Of a stretch of 64,000 nt of DNA, positions 18,180-26,684 are shown one piece after another; within the stretch, counting starts at the first letter, position 1; every line of letters starts with the position of its first letter. The position numbers were made by a program, and so were the translations under genes. The DNA is from Bombilactobacillus bombi. GTDB lineage: Bacteria; Bacillota; Bacilli; Lactobacillales; Lactobacillaceae. The notes beneath the pieces are model-generated. The model was not told the DNA's origin. It did not search any database and saw only the letters and a program-made list of their open reading frames with translations. The DNA is taken from contig NZ_CP031513.1 in the NCBI RefSeq assembly GCF_003522965.1, forward strand, positions 558,001-622,000, given 5' to 3'.

Positions 18180-18941
18180 ATGGATATTTTAATCTGTGAA
18201 GATAATATTGAACAATTATATGAAATAAAAAGAATTATCCAAAATCTTCAAAAGATAAGTAATTTAAAATTAAATTTAAGAATAGCCAGTACTAGAGCTG
18301 AAGATTTAGTACAGGTAATTCATACTCGCGGTTATCAACCGGGAGCTTTGTTTATTTTGGATATTGGTTTAGACAAAAGTGTTATAAATGGTTTTGAAAT
18401 AGCCCAATTGATTAGAAAACTCGATATATGGTCAGCAATTGTTTTTGTAACAACACATTCAGAAATGGCTTATTTAACTTTTACATATAAAGTAGCAGCT
18501 TTAGATTATATTCTCAAAGATAATCTTAATAACTTTCAACAAAAAATTATTGAATGTGTTAACTTGGCTTACCAACGACAAAAAATAGCTTGTAAGGAGC
18601 AAACTATTGCCAAAAAATATTTAACCTTTAAAGTGGGGCCTAAGCTCATTCGAATCTTTGAGGATGACTTTATCTATGCAGAAACTTCTCCTAACAAACA
18701 TCGAATTATTATTCATGCACTCAATCAACAAATGGAAATTTATGGTTCATTAGATGAGGTTATGACAATGTCGAATAAAATATTACGCTGTCATAATTCA
18801 TATGTTATTAATTCTGATCAGTTGCAACTGCTAGACCTAAATTCCATGTTACTATTTTTGAATCATAACTGTAGTTGCCCAGTTTCACGCAAATACTTGT
18901 CCTCCATAAAAAAGATTTTAAACTCAAAGAGACAAGGTTAA
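18180..18941 (+). CDS. LytTR-family response regulator (AgrA-like)
   Basis: The 253-residue protein has a receiver domain (1-125) with the phospho-accepting Asp in LFILDIGLD, Thr in VFVTTHS and Lys in YILKDN. A LytTR DNA-binding domain follows (about 145-250), ending in RCHNSYVINSDQL and CPVSRKYLSSIKK. AAGGAG precedes ATG. LytTR regulators of this kind respond to secreted peptides and bind paired direct repeats before bacteriocin or competence genes. I found no obvious LytTR repeat pair in the window. Confidence 0.85.
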   Translation: MDILICEDNIEQLYEIKRIIQNLQKISNLKLNLRIASTRAEDLVQVIHTRGYQPGALFILDIGLDKSVINGFEIAQLIRKLDIWSAIVFVTTHSEMAYLTFTYKVAALDYILKDNLNNFQQKIIECVNLAYQRQKIACKEQTIAKKYLTFKVGPKLIRIFEDDFIYAETSPNKHRIIIHALNQQMEIYGSLDEVMTMSNKILRCHNSYVINSDQLQLLDLNSMLLFLNHNCSCPVSRKYLSSIKKILNSKRQG

Positions 18942-18985
18942 TTTTAGTAAATTACTATATTAAGTTTTGAAAATATTAAGATTAT

Positions 18986-19026
18986 TGTATTTCTCTCACC
19001 TTATTGTTATAGTGTAGTAGTACAGA
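18986..19026 (+). promoter_or_regulatory. Promoter with TGTA-N4-TACA element
   Basis: TTGTAT (18986) and TATAGT (19009) are 17 bases apart. TGTAGTAGTACA (19014-19025) overlaps the end of the -10 box exactly as at 4824-4835. Confidence 0.6.
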
Positions 19027-19081
19027 AGAAAGCAACTGCACACTTGTTTAAGTTTTTTAATTTATGAGGGAATTATATACT

Positions 19082-19748
19082 ATGAAAAAAATATTAGTAG
19101 TAGATGATGAATCATCGATTTTGCGGATAATAAAGCATAGTTTAGAAAAAAGTGGCTATAGTGTTGTGTGTTATGACAACTTACTTGAATTGAGATTAAA
19201 TGAATTAAATGCGTATGATTTATTGATTTTAGATGTTATGTTACCCAAAATGAATGGTTTTGAATTTTTAAAGCGTTATCGTAATGAATTAGATTGTCCG
19301 ATTATACTATTAACTGCTAAAAATCAAGAGAGTGATATTTTATTAGGATTAGGAATCGGTGCTGATGATTACATTACAAAACCGTTTCGTATTGCTGAAT
19401 TACGAGCGCGGGTTGAAGCTCACTTGAGACGTGAAGATCGTCCACGACGTCATTTTTATAAATATAGATAATTTTAAATTTGATATTAATCAAAAAACGA
19501 TGTATTTACAAAATCGAAAGATTTTTTTAACAAAAAGTGAATATGAGATTTGTGAATTTTTGGCAGTCAATAGAGGATCCGTTTTTTCTAAGGAGCAAAT
19601 ATATGAAAAAATATTTGGTTATGAAGGTGAGGGTGATAGCAGTTCCATAACTACGCATATAAAAAACATTAGACAGAAGTTAACATTAAAAAAATGTCCA
19701 ATTCAAACAATTTGGGGGGTAGGTTATTTATGGGAAAAAGACAATTAA
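19082..19748 (+). pseudogene. OmpR-family response regulator split by a frameshift
   Basis: Residues 1-120 are a receiver domain with Asp in LLILDVMLPKMNGFEF and the Lys in DDYITKPF. The frame then stops at 19471. In the +1 frame a winged-helix domain continues to 19748 (FLTKSEYEICEFLAVNRG, HIKNIRQKL, IWGVGYLW). Removing one T from the five-T run at 19453-19457 restores a single protein of about 222 residues. A GTG at 19431 could start the second half, but without a good ribosome site. ATG 19082 has GAGGGA upstream. It may be a real inactivation, a phase-variable tract, or a sequence error; the partner kinase is intact. Confidence 0.75.
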
Positions 19749-21055
19749 CACTTAATCTGGTCTTTGGTGAATTTATAGTATCACTACTAGGTTCCTTAAT
19801 TATAGCAGTTACATTACCAATAATAGTATTTATGTTAGGAGTTAATTGTAAGGCTTTTCATACGGCTGATTATTATCAAAATTTAGCCATCCAAACAGTG
19901 CAAAAAATCGAGGGCTCTTCACAATTTTCAAAATCACAAATACCGTCTGATCTTGATTATGCTATATTTAAAAATGGAAAATTACAAAAAAACAATTTAA
20001 CACATAAAATATTAAAATATGCTGCTAAATATCAAAAAAATGCGATAAATACTTCAAAATATCACTTTTTGGCTGCAACAAATAAAAATAATAAGATAGT
20101 TATTTATTATCAAATACATACTAGCTACAATAATAAAAAATTGAATTATTATTTAGCTCCTCCCGAAAAATTACTATTATGGTTAGCATTTATTTTATTA
20201 ATAATTTCTTGTTGGTTAAATATTCATTATTTTGCTAGACGTATTAAAAGGCAGTTAGTGCCTGTAGAAAAAGCAATAACCCAAATTGAGCAAAAGAACC
20301 TTAATTTTACGAGTAATTCGTCTCAAATAATGGAAATTAACCAGATCATAGCATCACTAAATACAATGAAAAATTCACTGAAGCAAGCATTAATGGATCA
20401 GTGGAATAGTGAATCTCAACAAAGAAATAAAACTGCTACTTTATCACATGATTTACGTACACCATTAACTGTAATTTTAGGAAATGCCGATTTATTAAAG
20501 GAAGAAAGTCTAACAACTGAGCAAAGACAAGAACTGAACGACCTAACTGCTAGTGCCGAAATTATGGAAGAAGATTTAGATAAACTCATTTCACTTTCTA
20601 AAAATAGACCTCTGATTTTAAAAAACGAGCAACAAAAAATTTTATTATGCGATTTTATGAAAAAGGTGACTAAAGAAATATTACCTTTAATAAAGCTTAA
20701 ACATCTTAATTTTGAATTTGATAATCAAGTAGATTCCAGTAATCAAATCAGTGTGCCTATAGAATTACGCAGAGTTGTTGTCAATATTTTTAGTAATGCG
20801 GTAGATTTTTGTCCATCAAATGGAAAAATAAATTTAAAACTACTTTTAAAAGATAATATTCTAAAATTTGTTATTAATACTAACAGTACAGATAATAATT
20901 GTAATCGCTTGAATAATAAACATTTTGGTTTGGGGTTACCAATTTCGAATCAAATTATTAAAAAATATCATGGAAATATAGAATTTATTCAAGTTGAAAA
21001 GTCAAATATTACTCAATCTATTATCAATTTACCCATTGAGAAGACGATTATCTAA
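19730..21055 (+). CDS. Sensor histidine kinase, OmpR/EnvZ type
   Basis: The 441-residue kinase starts at ATG 19730, inside the end of the regulator gene. Helix 1 is at about 12-37, an extracellular domain of roughly 110 residues follows, and helix 2 is near 145-165. After a HAMP-like linker come the H-box LSHDLRTPLTVILGN, the N-box VVNIFSNAVDF and the G-box FGLGLPISNQI. The large sensor domain differs from the tiny loops of true BceS kinases. With the YxeA protein and the ABC pair downstream it forms an envelope-stress or peptide-resistance module similar to yxdJK-yxdLM-yxeA. Confidence 0.85.
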   Translation: MGKRQLTLNLVFGEFIVSLLGSLIIAVTLPIIVFMLGVNCKAFHTADYYQNLAIQTVQKIEGSSQFSKSQIPSDLDYAIFKNGKLQKNNLTHKILKYAAKYQKNAINTSKYHFLAATNKNNKIVIYYQIHTSYNNKKLNYYLAPPEKLLLWLAFILLIISCWLNIHYFARRIKRQLVPVEKAITQIEQKNLNFTSNSSQIMEINQIIASLNTMKNSLKQALMDQWNSESQQRNKTATLSHDLRTPLTVILGNADLLKEESLTTEQRQELNDLTASAEIMEEDLDKLISLSKNRPLILKNEQQKILLCDFMKKVTKEILPLIKLKHLNFEFDNQVDSSNQISVPIELRRVVVNIFSNAVDFCPSNGKINLKLLLKDNILKFVINTNSTDNNCNRLNNKHFGLGLPISNQIIKKYHGNIEFIQVEKSNITQSIINLPIEKTII

Positions 21056-21065
21056 CTCATTTTGA

Positions 21066-21109
21066 TTTCTTTATAATTTCTTCATAATTACCTCTTAAAG
21101 TTGTAGTTA
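21066..21109 (+). promoter_or_regulatory. Tandem direct repeats and promoter before the yxeA-like gene
   Basis: TTTCTTTATAA (21066) and TTTCTTCATAA (21077) abut with an 11-base period, the layout of sites for OmpR-type regulators. TTCATA in the second unit lies 17 bases before TAGTTA (21104), so an activated promoter is likely. Confidence 0.55.
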
Positions 21110-21125
21110 AAAGGAGGTACTAATC

Positions 21126-21530
21126 ATGAAGAAAATTGTTAAAAGTGTACTACTGATTATTGTAATAATATTTTTGCTTTTGTATGTATTATCTAGAATG
21201 ACTATCAATAATACTTCGACTTGGGCATATCTAATTGATATGTTAAATCCAATGGTAACAACTGAAACAGTTTATGCTAATGCTCCTACAAAAACAATAG
21301 AAGAATATCGCGATAATGCAAATAATAAAACTGATTATAGTTATAAAGTTAATAGTTATAACCAAAGCGGACAAAAGCGACAAATACAAGTTACTTCGTA
21401 TGGTTCTAAATTAAAATTAGATTCTCATAGATATTTGAAGATTAGAGCAAAAGGACAATATGTAGGTGATTTTAGAATTGTTACAGATAATCAAGTTCCT
21501 AAAAAAGTTATAAATTACTTAAGGCATTAG
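21126..21530 (+). CDS. YxeA-family (DUF1093) secreted or membrane-anchored protein
   Basis: The 134-residue protein has one N-terminal helix (residues 5-25) and then an extracellular domain. The latter has the YxeA pattern: a Tyr-rich first strand, QSGQKRQIQVTSYG, an LKIRAKGQYV strand and a final PKKVINYL. AAAAGGAGG precedes ATG. YxeA proteins are small oligosaccharide/oligonucleotide-fold-like proteins encoded with BceAB-type transporters; their role is not settled. It sits between the kinase and the ABC genes. Confidence 0.75.
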   Translation: MKKIVKSVLLIIVIIFLLLYVLSRMTINNTSTWAYLIDMLNPMVTTETVYANAPTKTIEEYRDNANNKTDYSYKVNSYNQSGQKRQIQVTSYGSKLKLDSHRYLKIRAKGQYVGDFRIVTDNQVPKKVINYLRH

Positions 21531-21539
21531 GGTAAAAAA

Positions 21540-22292
21540 ATGACAATAATTTTAAAAGTTCAAAAATTAAATAAAGTATACGGTAAAAAGGGCGATTATC
21601 AAACTACAGCTTTGAAATCGATTGATTTTACATTGGATAGTAAAGAATTTGTGGGAATTATGGGAGCCTCAGGTTCAGGAAAATCTACTTTATTAAATAT
21701 AATTGCTTCCTTAGATAAGCCTACATCTGGACAAGTACTATTTCATAATCAGAACATAACGAAACTAAATGAAAATGAATTAGCCGATTTTAGAGCTCAA
21801 CAAATTGGCTTTATCTTTCAGAATTTTAATCTTTTAGAGAATTTGACCAGTAGAGAGAATATATCTTTACCACTAATGTTACAAAAAACTGATTCCTACC
21901 AAATTAGCAAAAAAGTAGAAAAGGTTGCAAAACAATTATCAATTTACCATTTACTTGATAAATATCCTACTGAATTATCAGGTGGGCAAAAGCAACGTGT
22001 TGCAAGTGCACGTGCTCTAATTTCTGAACCACAATTAATTTTAGCAGATGAACCAACAGGAGCATTAGATTCTAAAAGTGCTCAAAATTTGCTAAATTTG
22101 TTGTCACAGATTAATGAGAATAACAATGTACCTCTTTTAATGGTCACACATGATCCAATCGCTGCTAGTTATTGTGATAGGGTTCTATTTATTAAAGATG
22201 GTGTGATTTTTAATGAGGCAAGCAATAATTCACAGAATAAAAATGATTTTTATCACAAAATTCTCACTATACTGGAAAGAATAAATTCTTGA
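21540..22292 (+). CDS. ABC transporter ATPase, BceA/YxdL-like (MacB family)
   Basis: The 250-residue ATPase has Walker [10 protein letters not shown] (near 43), Q-loop FIFQNFNLL, signature ELSGGQKQR and Walker [13 protein letters not shown], the consensus of the MacB/LolD/BceA group. It lies 10 bases before the FtsX-type permease gene. In BceAB-like systems this ATPase drives a mechanotransmission permease that frees lipid II-cycle targets from antimicrobial peptides. That function is inferred from the gene set. Confidence 0.85.
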   Translation: MTIILKVQKLNKVYGKKGDYQTTALKSIDFTLDSKEFVGIMGASGSGKSTLLNIIASLDKPTSGQVLFHNQNITKLNENELADFRAQQIGFIFQNFNLLENLTSRENISLPLMLQKTDSYQISKKVEKVAKQLSIYHLLDKYPTELSGGQKQRVASARALISEPQLILADEPTGALDSKSAQNLLNLLSQINENNNVPLLMVTHDPIAASYCDRVLFIKDGVIFNEASNNSQNKNDFYHKILTILERINS

Positions 22293-22302
22293 GGTGACAT
22301 AA

Positions 22303-24099
22303 ATGATCAGGCTAGCTATTAAAAGCTTTCGTGGTAAGACCCGTGATTATGTAGTTCTTTTTTCTGGATTAATTTTTGCAGTGGCAATATTTTATATGTT
22401 TGAAGCTATCGCATGCAATCAAAAATTTTTATATAAAACTACTAGTCTTAGTTCAATTGTTATAATTTTTCAACTCGGCTCATTTTTATTAATAGCAATA
22501 ACGTTGATTTATATAATGTATGCCAATTCTTTTTTTATTAATTTACAACAAAAAATGTACGCCTTATTATTAATATTAGGATCAAAAAGAAAAAGTTTAT
22601 TAGTGTTAATAAGTAGCGAAATTATTATTATTGGTGGAATTTCAATTTTCATTGGAATTATTCTAGGAATAATTTTGACACAGTATACTAGTCAACTTTT
22701 AATTAGGTCTTTAGAATTAAAACTTAATAATTTTGATGTGATTAATTTAAAAGCAATAATCATAACAATTATCGTATTTCTAGCTATTTTTTTCTTTATA
22801 GTAATAGTTAATACGCAAAAATTTTTTAAAAAAACAGTGTTAGACATCCTAAATGAAATCACTCTTCCTAAAGTAAAAGCACAAAGTACTCTTAAAGCAA
22901 TTGGAAAAGCTATTGCTGGTGTCATTTTGTTATTAATTGGTTATTTAGCAATGAGCCCTAAAATTGTAGAAACTTTTCAAGTATTAGCAATTTTAATTGC
23001 AATTATAACAATTCTTATGGGAACTTATTTAGTTTTAAATTCTATAATTCCATTGGTTATTTTGGAAATTAAAAAAAGACCTAATATAGTAAACAAACAA
23101 TTAAATACTTTTATATTAGCTCAATTGAATTATCGAATCCAAGAATATACACAAGTTTTAACAATGATTACTATTTTATTCGCCTTATCTTTGGGTGCTG
23201 TGATTGTTGGCTTAAATTTTTATAACGAAGTTCCTATTTTAACAAATAGATCTACCGCTTATGATTTAAGCTTGGTAAAATCACAGCCAACCACTAAGAA
23301 AAAATTGGATAAAATAGCGCCAACTAAAGTTTCTAATTATCACTTTAAAAAAATGAATCATAATATTTATTTTGAAAAAAATCAATTTTCTAAAAATCCA
23401 TTATTAATGAATCAACCAATCAATAATTCTAGTAAGGTTAAATGTTTAAAATTAACATCTCAGCAATTACAAACTGAGACAAAGGCTATAAATTATTTGC
23501 GCTCTTTCTTAACACCGGAAGATCAAGACAAACGATTGCTATTCATTGATAATAATACCTTTAAAAAACTCCCGGTAAATCCATACTATTTAACAACAGT
23601 GCAAGTTCAAAATTTTATGAAACATCGAGTAACTATTAAAAAATTAGTTAAAGAAAATGAAAAAATAAATCATTCTCATGAATTTAATTATAATCAAAAA
23701 ATATATAATTATGAAAGGTTTAATAGTGCATTATCTGGATTTCAATTTATGGGTTTCTTTTTAGGAATTGCATTTTTAACAATGCTAGTTAGTTGCTTAA
23801 TGTTTAAAATTTTATCAGGTGCAGCAATTGATCAATCACGTTATCAAATTTTACGAAAAATTGGAGCAAAAGTTCATGTTATGCAACAATCTATAGGAAT
23901 AGAAATAGGTGTATTATTTGTATTACCAGCCTTTTTAGGAATTATTCATGTTTTATTTGGTTTGCGAATGTTTGGTCTTTTTTTTACTAATCCATATCAT
24001 CAAGTTTTCGGGGTAACTTTATTATTTTTGCTTATTTATGGGTTATATTATTTGTTAACAACATATCTTTATCAAAAATTAGTTTTAACAAGAAAATAA
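22303..24099 (+). CDS. FtsX-type ABC permease, BceB/YxdM-like
   Basis: The 598-residue membrane protein has ten predicted helices in a 1+3+2+1+3 style layout and a large extracellular segment of about 180 residues (roughly 310-490) after the seventh helix-forming region, which is the hallmark of BceB permeases. The last three helices form an FtsX domain. ATG follows GAGGTGA. It is the final gene of the 19082-24099 module and is closed by a perfect 22-bp stem terminator. The large loop is the likely peptide- or sensor-contacting part. Confidence 0.8.
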   Translation: MIRLAIKSFRGKTRDYVVLFSGLIFAVAIFYMFEAIACNQKFLYKTTSLSSIVIIFQLGSFLLIAITLIYIMYANSFFINLQQKMYALLLILGSKRKSLLVLISSEIIIIGGISIFIGIILGIILTQYTSQLLIRSLELKLNNFDVINLKAIIITIIVFLAIFFFIVIVNTQKFFKKTVLDILNEITLPKVKAQSTLKAIGKAIAGVILLLIGYLAMSPKIVETFQVLAILIAIITILMGTYLVLNSIIPLVILEIKKRPNIVNKQLNTFILAQLNYRIQEYTQVLTMITILFALSLGAVIVGLNFYNEVPILTNRSTAYDLSLVKSQPTTKKKLDKIAPTKVSNYHFKKMNHNIYFEKNQFSKNPLLMNQPINNSSKVKCLKLTSQQLQTETKAINYLRSFLTPEDQDKRLLFIDNNTFKKLPVNPYYLTTVQVQNFMKHRVTIKKLVKENEKINHSHEFNYNQKIYNYERFNSALSGFQFMGFFLGIAFLTMLVSCLMFKILSGAAIDQSRYQILRKIGAKVHVMQQSIGIEIGVLFVLPAFLGIIHVLFGLRMFGLFFTNPYHQVFGVTLLFLLIYGLYYLLTTYLYQKLVLTRK

Positions 24100-24118
24100 A
24101 TAATTAGCACTGTTGACT

Positions 24119-24171
24119 AATACAAAAGAAAAAAACTAATTTAATTGATATTAGTTTTTTTCTTTTGTATT
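24119..24171. terminator. Bidirectional terminator with a perfect 22-bp stem
   Basis: Arms 24119-24140 and 24150-24171 are perfect reverse complements with A/T-runs on both sides. The last codons and stop of the convergent tetR gene lie within the right arm. Confidence 0.85.
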
Positions 24172-24789
24172 TATTAGGGTTTGTTTAATGATTAACTCTA
24201 GACAAGTAATTCCTGTATTTTGTAACTGTTGCTTTTGTTCAATAGAATTATCTCCATAAATGATTTCATCAACTAACGAACTAATAAAATCAAATAAAAT
24301 AATTGATAAATTATCGATATCTTCATCATCAAGGTGAACATTTTGTTTGGAATATTCAAGTATGCATTGTCGTGTTAGTTCTTGAACTTTTTGCTTTTGT
24401 TGAACAACGGTTTGCTGTACTTCTGGAATAGTATAACTAAGCATTTCAATTTGCGAATGGAATTGTTGATCTTCTAGTTTAGACAACATATTAACTAGAT
24501 TTTGCAACCATTGATGAGTATCATTTTCAAATAATGCTAAGGCCGCATCAGTATTTAAATGTCCAAAAACACTATCAAAAGTTTGGTTATATTCATTCAA
24601 TAGAGTTAAAAGAATTGCTTTTTTATCTTTAAAGTAAGAATAGAGAGTACCAATTGAAACTCCAGCAACTTTAGCAATTTCATTAGTTGAAACAATAAAA
24701 TAATTTTTTTGGGCGAAAAGTTGCTTGGCTGTTTTTAATATTTTTTCTTGTTTAATGCGACTTCTTTGTTGTAGTGGTTGTCTAGGCAT
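24151..24789 (-). CDS. TetR-family transcriptional regulator
   Basis: The 212-residue protein has the TetR helix-turn-helix at about 15-60 (STNEIAKVAGVSIGTLYSYF) and a helical ligand-binding domain. A TGGAGA ribosome site precedes ATG. It is divergent from the DHA2 exporter at 24965, and the intergenic region carries two GAG-N6-CTC elements flanking the exporter promoter. The likely role is repression of the exporter, released by its substrate. Confidence 0.85.
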   Translation of the reverse strand: MPRQPLQQRSRIKQEKILKTAKQLFAQKNYFIVSTNEIAKVAGVSIGTLYSYFKDKKAILLTLLNEYNQTFDSVFGHLNTDAALALFENDTHQWLQNLVNMLSKLEDQQFHSQIEMLSYTIPEVQQTVVQQKQKVQELTRQCILEYSKQNVHLDDEDIDNLSIILFDFISSLVDEIIYGDNSIEQKQQLQNTGITCLELIIKQTLINTKEKN

Positions 24790-24860
24790 TAATTAGTCTC
24801 CAATATAATAACTTATTAAGTAGATTATAAGTCTCTAAAGTAGTAATTACAACATTAATT

Positions 24861-24940
24861 GAGTTAATGCTCATATTTATTCTTGCTTTTTTTGAATAAC
24901 GGCTTATAATTAAAATCGTTTTAAAAACGAGCAATCGCTC
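24861..24940 (+). promoter_or_regulatory. Exporter promoter flanked by two candidate TetR operators
   Basis: TTGCTT (24883) and TATAAT (24905) are 16 bases apart. GAGTTAATGCTC (24861-24872) lies before the -35 and GAGCAATCGCTC (24929-24940) after the -10. Both continue as ATATTT. Confidence 0.55.
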
Positions 24941-24964
24941 ATATTTTTGAGAAAGGAGAGAATT

Positions 24965-26359
24965 ATGATATTAACAAGAAGAAAGAAAGTGACCGCTACT
25001 ATTGCGATGTGTCTTGGTATTTTCTTAGTAATGTTAGATACAACTATCATGAACATTGCTTTACCAGCAATACAACAAGGACTAAAAATTAGCACTAGTC
25101 AACTTTCTTGGACTTTGAATGTTTATACAATCATTTTCGCATCATTTACTATACCACTAAGTAGACTGGGGGATATTTTTGGCCGTAATCGGTTATATTT
25201 ATTAGGGCTATTGTTTTTTGGATTAGGATCAGTCGTGGCCGGAATAGCGACTAATTTTACTCTTTTAATTGCTGGACGACTTATTTCCAGTATTGGTGCA
25301 GCGATTTTGTTACCATTAGCAAATACAATTGGTATTTCTACTTGGAAAGTTGATCAAAGATTTAAAGTGGTGGCAGTTTTAGGATTAACTCAAGGCGGGG
25401 CTGCAGCTATTGGTCCCACTTTAGGAGGATTGGTAACTGATTCTTTAAATTGGCATTGGATTTTTCTAATCAATATTCCTATTGTTATATTAGCCATGAT
25501 ATTAAGTTTGACCAGTCTATCAATGGAAAAGCAAACTTATAAAAATATAAAGATTGACTGGTTAGGTAGTATTACTTCAATGTTATCATTGTTCTTCTTA
25601 ACCTTAGGAATTATTAAAGGGCGTGTTTGGCAATGGGCTGATGTCAAAACAATTACTTGTTTCACTGTAAGTATTGCTTTATTAATACTATTTGTTTTGA
25701 CAGAAAAACATACTGCTTCACCAATGGTTAATCTAAAATTATTTCAAGTTCGTCCATTTGTAAGTTCTGCAATTGTTGGATTATTAGCTCAATTTTTCTA
25801 TATTGGAGTCATCGTAATGATGCCAACTTTCTTTACTCGTATTCAAGGAAAAACTGAATTACAAGCAGCGTTAATTTTATTGCCAATGTCGATTGCGGTT
25901 TTTTGCTTTGGTGGCTTAGGCAGTCTGTTGATTAATAAATTAGGACCACGAATGATTGTTTTTAGTGGTTTAATATTTTTAACACTGTCATATTATTTAT
26001 TAAGTAACCTAAATCCAGATAAAATTTTTAATATGTCTTTAGCAACTTTTGTTTGTGGAATTGGTTTTGGTATTATTTCAGGTCCTGTAAATGTACTTGC
26101 AGCTTCAGAACTTGAAGGAGGGTTATTGACTGCTTCTCAAAGTGTTATTACGGTTTTTCGGCAAATTGGCTCTGTTTTAGGAGTAGCAATTTTTATGTCA
26201 ATGCTAAATAGTAATTTGCAGAATTTAAAGATAAGAACTCCCCAACATTTAGCAATTTCTTATTTAAATATTTACAAATTTTGGATTCCATTTTTAATAG
26301 TCTCACTATTATTAAGTTTTAGTTTCGTTAAAAAAAGTCAATATTTAAAAAATAAATAA
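24965..26359 (+). CDS. DHA2-family multidrug MFS transporter
   Basis: The 464-residue exporter has 14 predicted helices. It shares LDTTIMNIALPAIQ, the motif-A loop LGDIFGRNR and AASELEGGLLTASQS with the paralogue at 10693 but lacks the long loop before the last helix. ATG 24965 has AAAGGAGAG upstream; the in-frame TTG at 24947 precedes that site. Controlled by the divergent tetR gene. Drug or metabolite export is the family role; the substrate is unknown. Confidence 0.85.
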   Translation: MILTRRKKVTATIAMCLGIFLVMLDTTIMNIALPAIQQGLKISTSQLSWTLNVYTIIFASFTIPLSRLGDIFGRNRLYLLGLLFFGLGSVVAGIATNFTLLIAGRLISSIGAAILLPLANTIGISTWKVDQRFKVVAVLGLTQGGAAAIGPTLGGLVTDSLNWHWIFLINIPIVILAMILSLTSLSMEKQTYKNIKIDWLGSITSMLSLFFLTLGIIKGRVWQWADVKTITCFTVSIALLILFVLTEKHTASPMVNLKLFQVRPFVSSAIVGLLAQFFYIGVIVMMPTFFTRIQGKTELQAALILLPMSIAVFCFGGLGSLLINKLGPRMIVFSGLIFLTLSYYLLSNLNPDKIFNMSLATFVCGIGFGIISGPVNVLAASELEGGLLTASQSVITVFRQIGSVLGVAIFMSMLNSNLQNLKIRTPQHLAISYLNIYKFWIPFLIVSLLLSFSFVKKSQYLKNK

Positions 26360-26443
26360 ATATAAAATCAATGAACTAAAGTAGTATAGGAAAATTTTTA
26401 AGACTATCGATGATTTCCTGTGCCATTTCTTGAAATATAAAAT

Positions 26444-26485
26444 AAAGAGTGCAACCACTAACTGAAATATGGTTGCACTCTTTTT
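26444..26485. terminator. Bidirectional terminator
   Basis: AAAGAGTGCAACCA pairs perfectly with TGGTTGCACTCTTT, followed by T residues. It separates the convergent exporter and the small gene at 26488. Confidence 0.85.
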
Positions 26486-26487
26486 AA

Positions 26488-26670
26488 CTATGCGTGATCT
26501 TTGATGTATTGAATAATTCGACGTTCTTCATCGGCTGTATAATCATTTTTACCAGCTTTGATGTTATGAATTTTTTCAACGGTAAAGTGACTTTCAAAAG
26601 CAAACTGTGCATCATTTTTATCGGTTTTTTTCTGGTATTGAATAATTAGCTCAGCTAATTTATTTGGCAT
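26488..26670 (-). CDS. Small LBP_cg2779-like protein
   Basis: The 60-residue protein begins MPNKLAELIIQYQKK. AGGAGG precedes ATG 26670; the longer reading to 26760 is out of frame with lepB codons and has no ribosome site. It looks helical, with a helix-turn-helix-like middle (FESHFTVEKIHNIKAGK). I recall the family as a small protein of lactobacilli named LBP_cg2779; its function is not known. It lies 14 bases after lepB in the same operon. Confidence 0.7.
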   Translation of the reverse strand: MPNKLAELIIQYQKKTDKNDAQFAFESHFTVEKIHNIKAGKNDYTADEERRIIQYIKDHA

Positions 26671-26684
26671 AATTCTCCTCCTTT

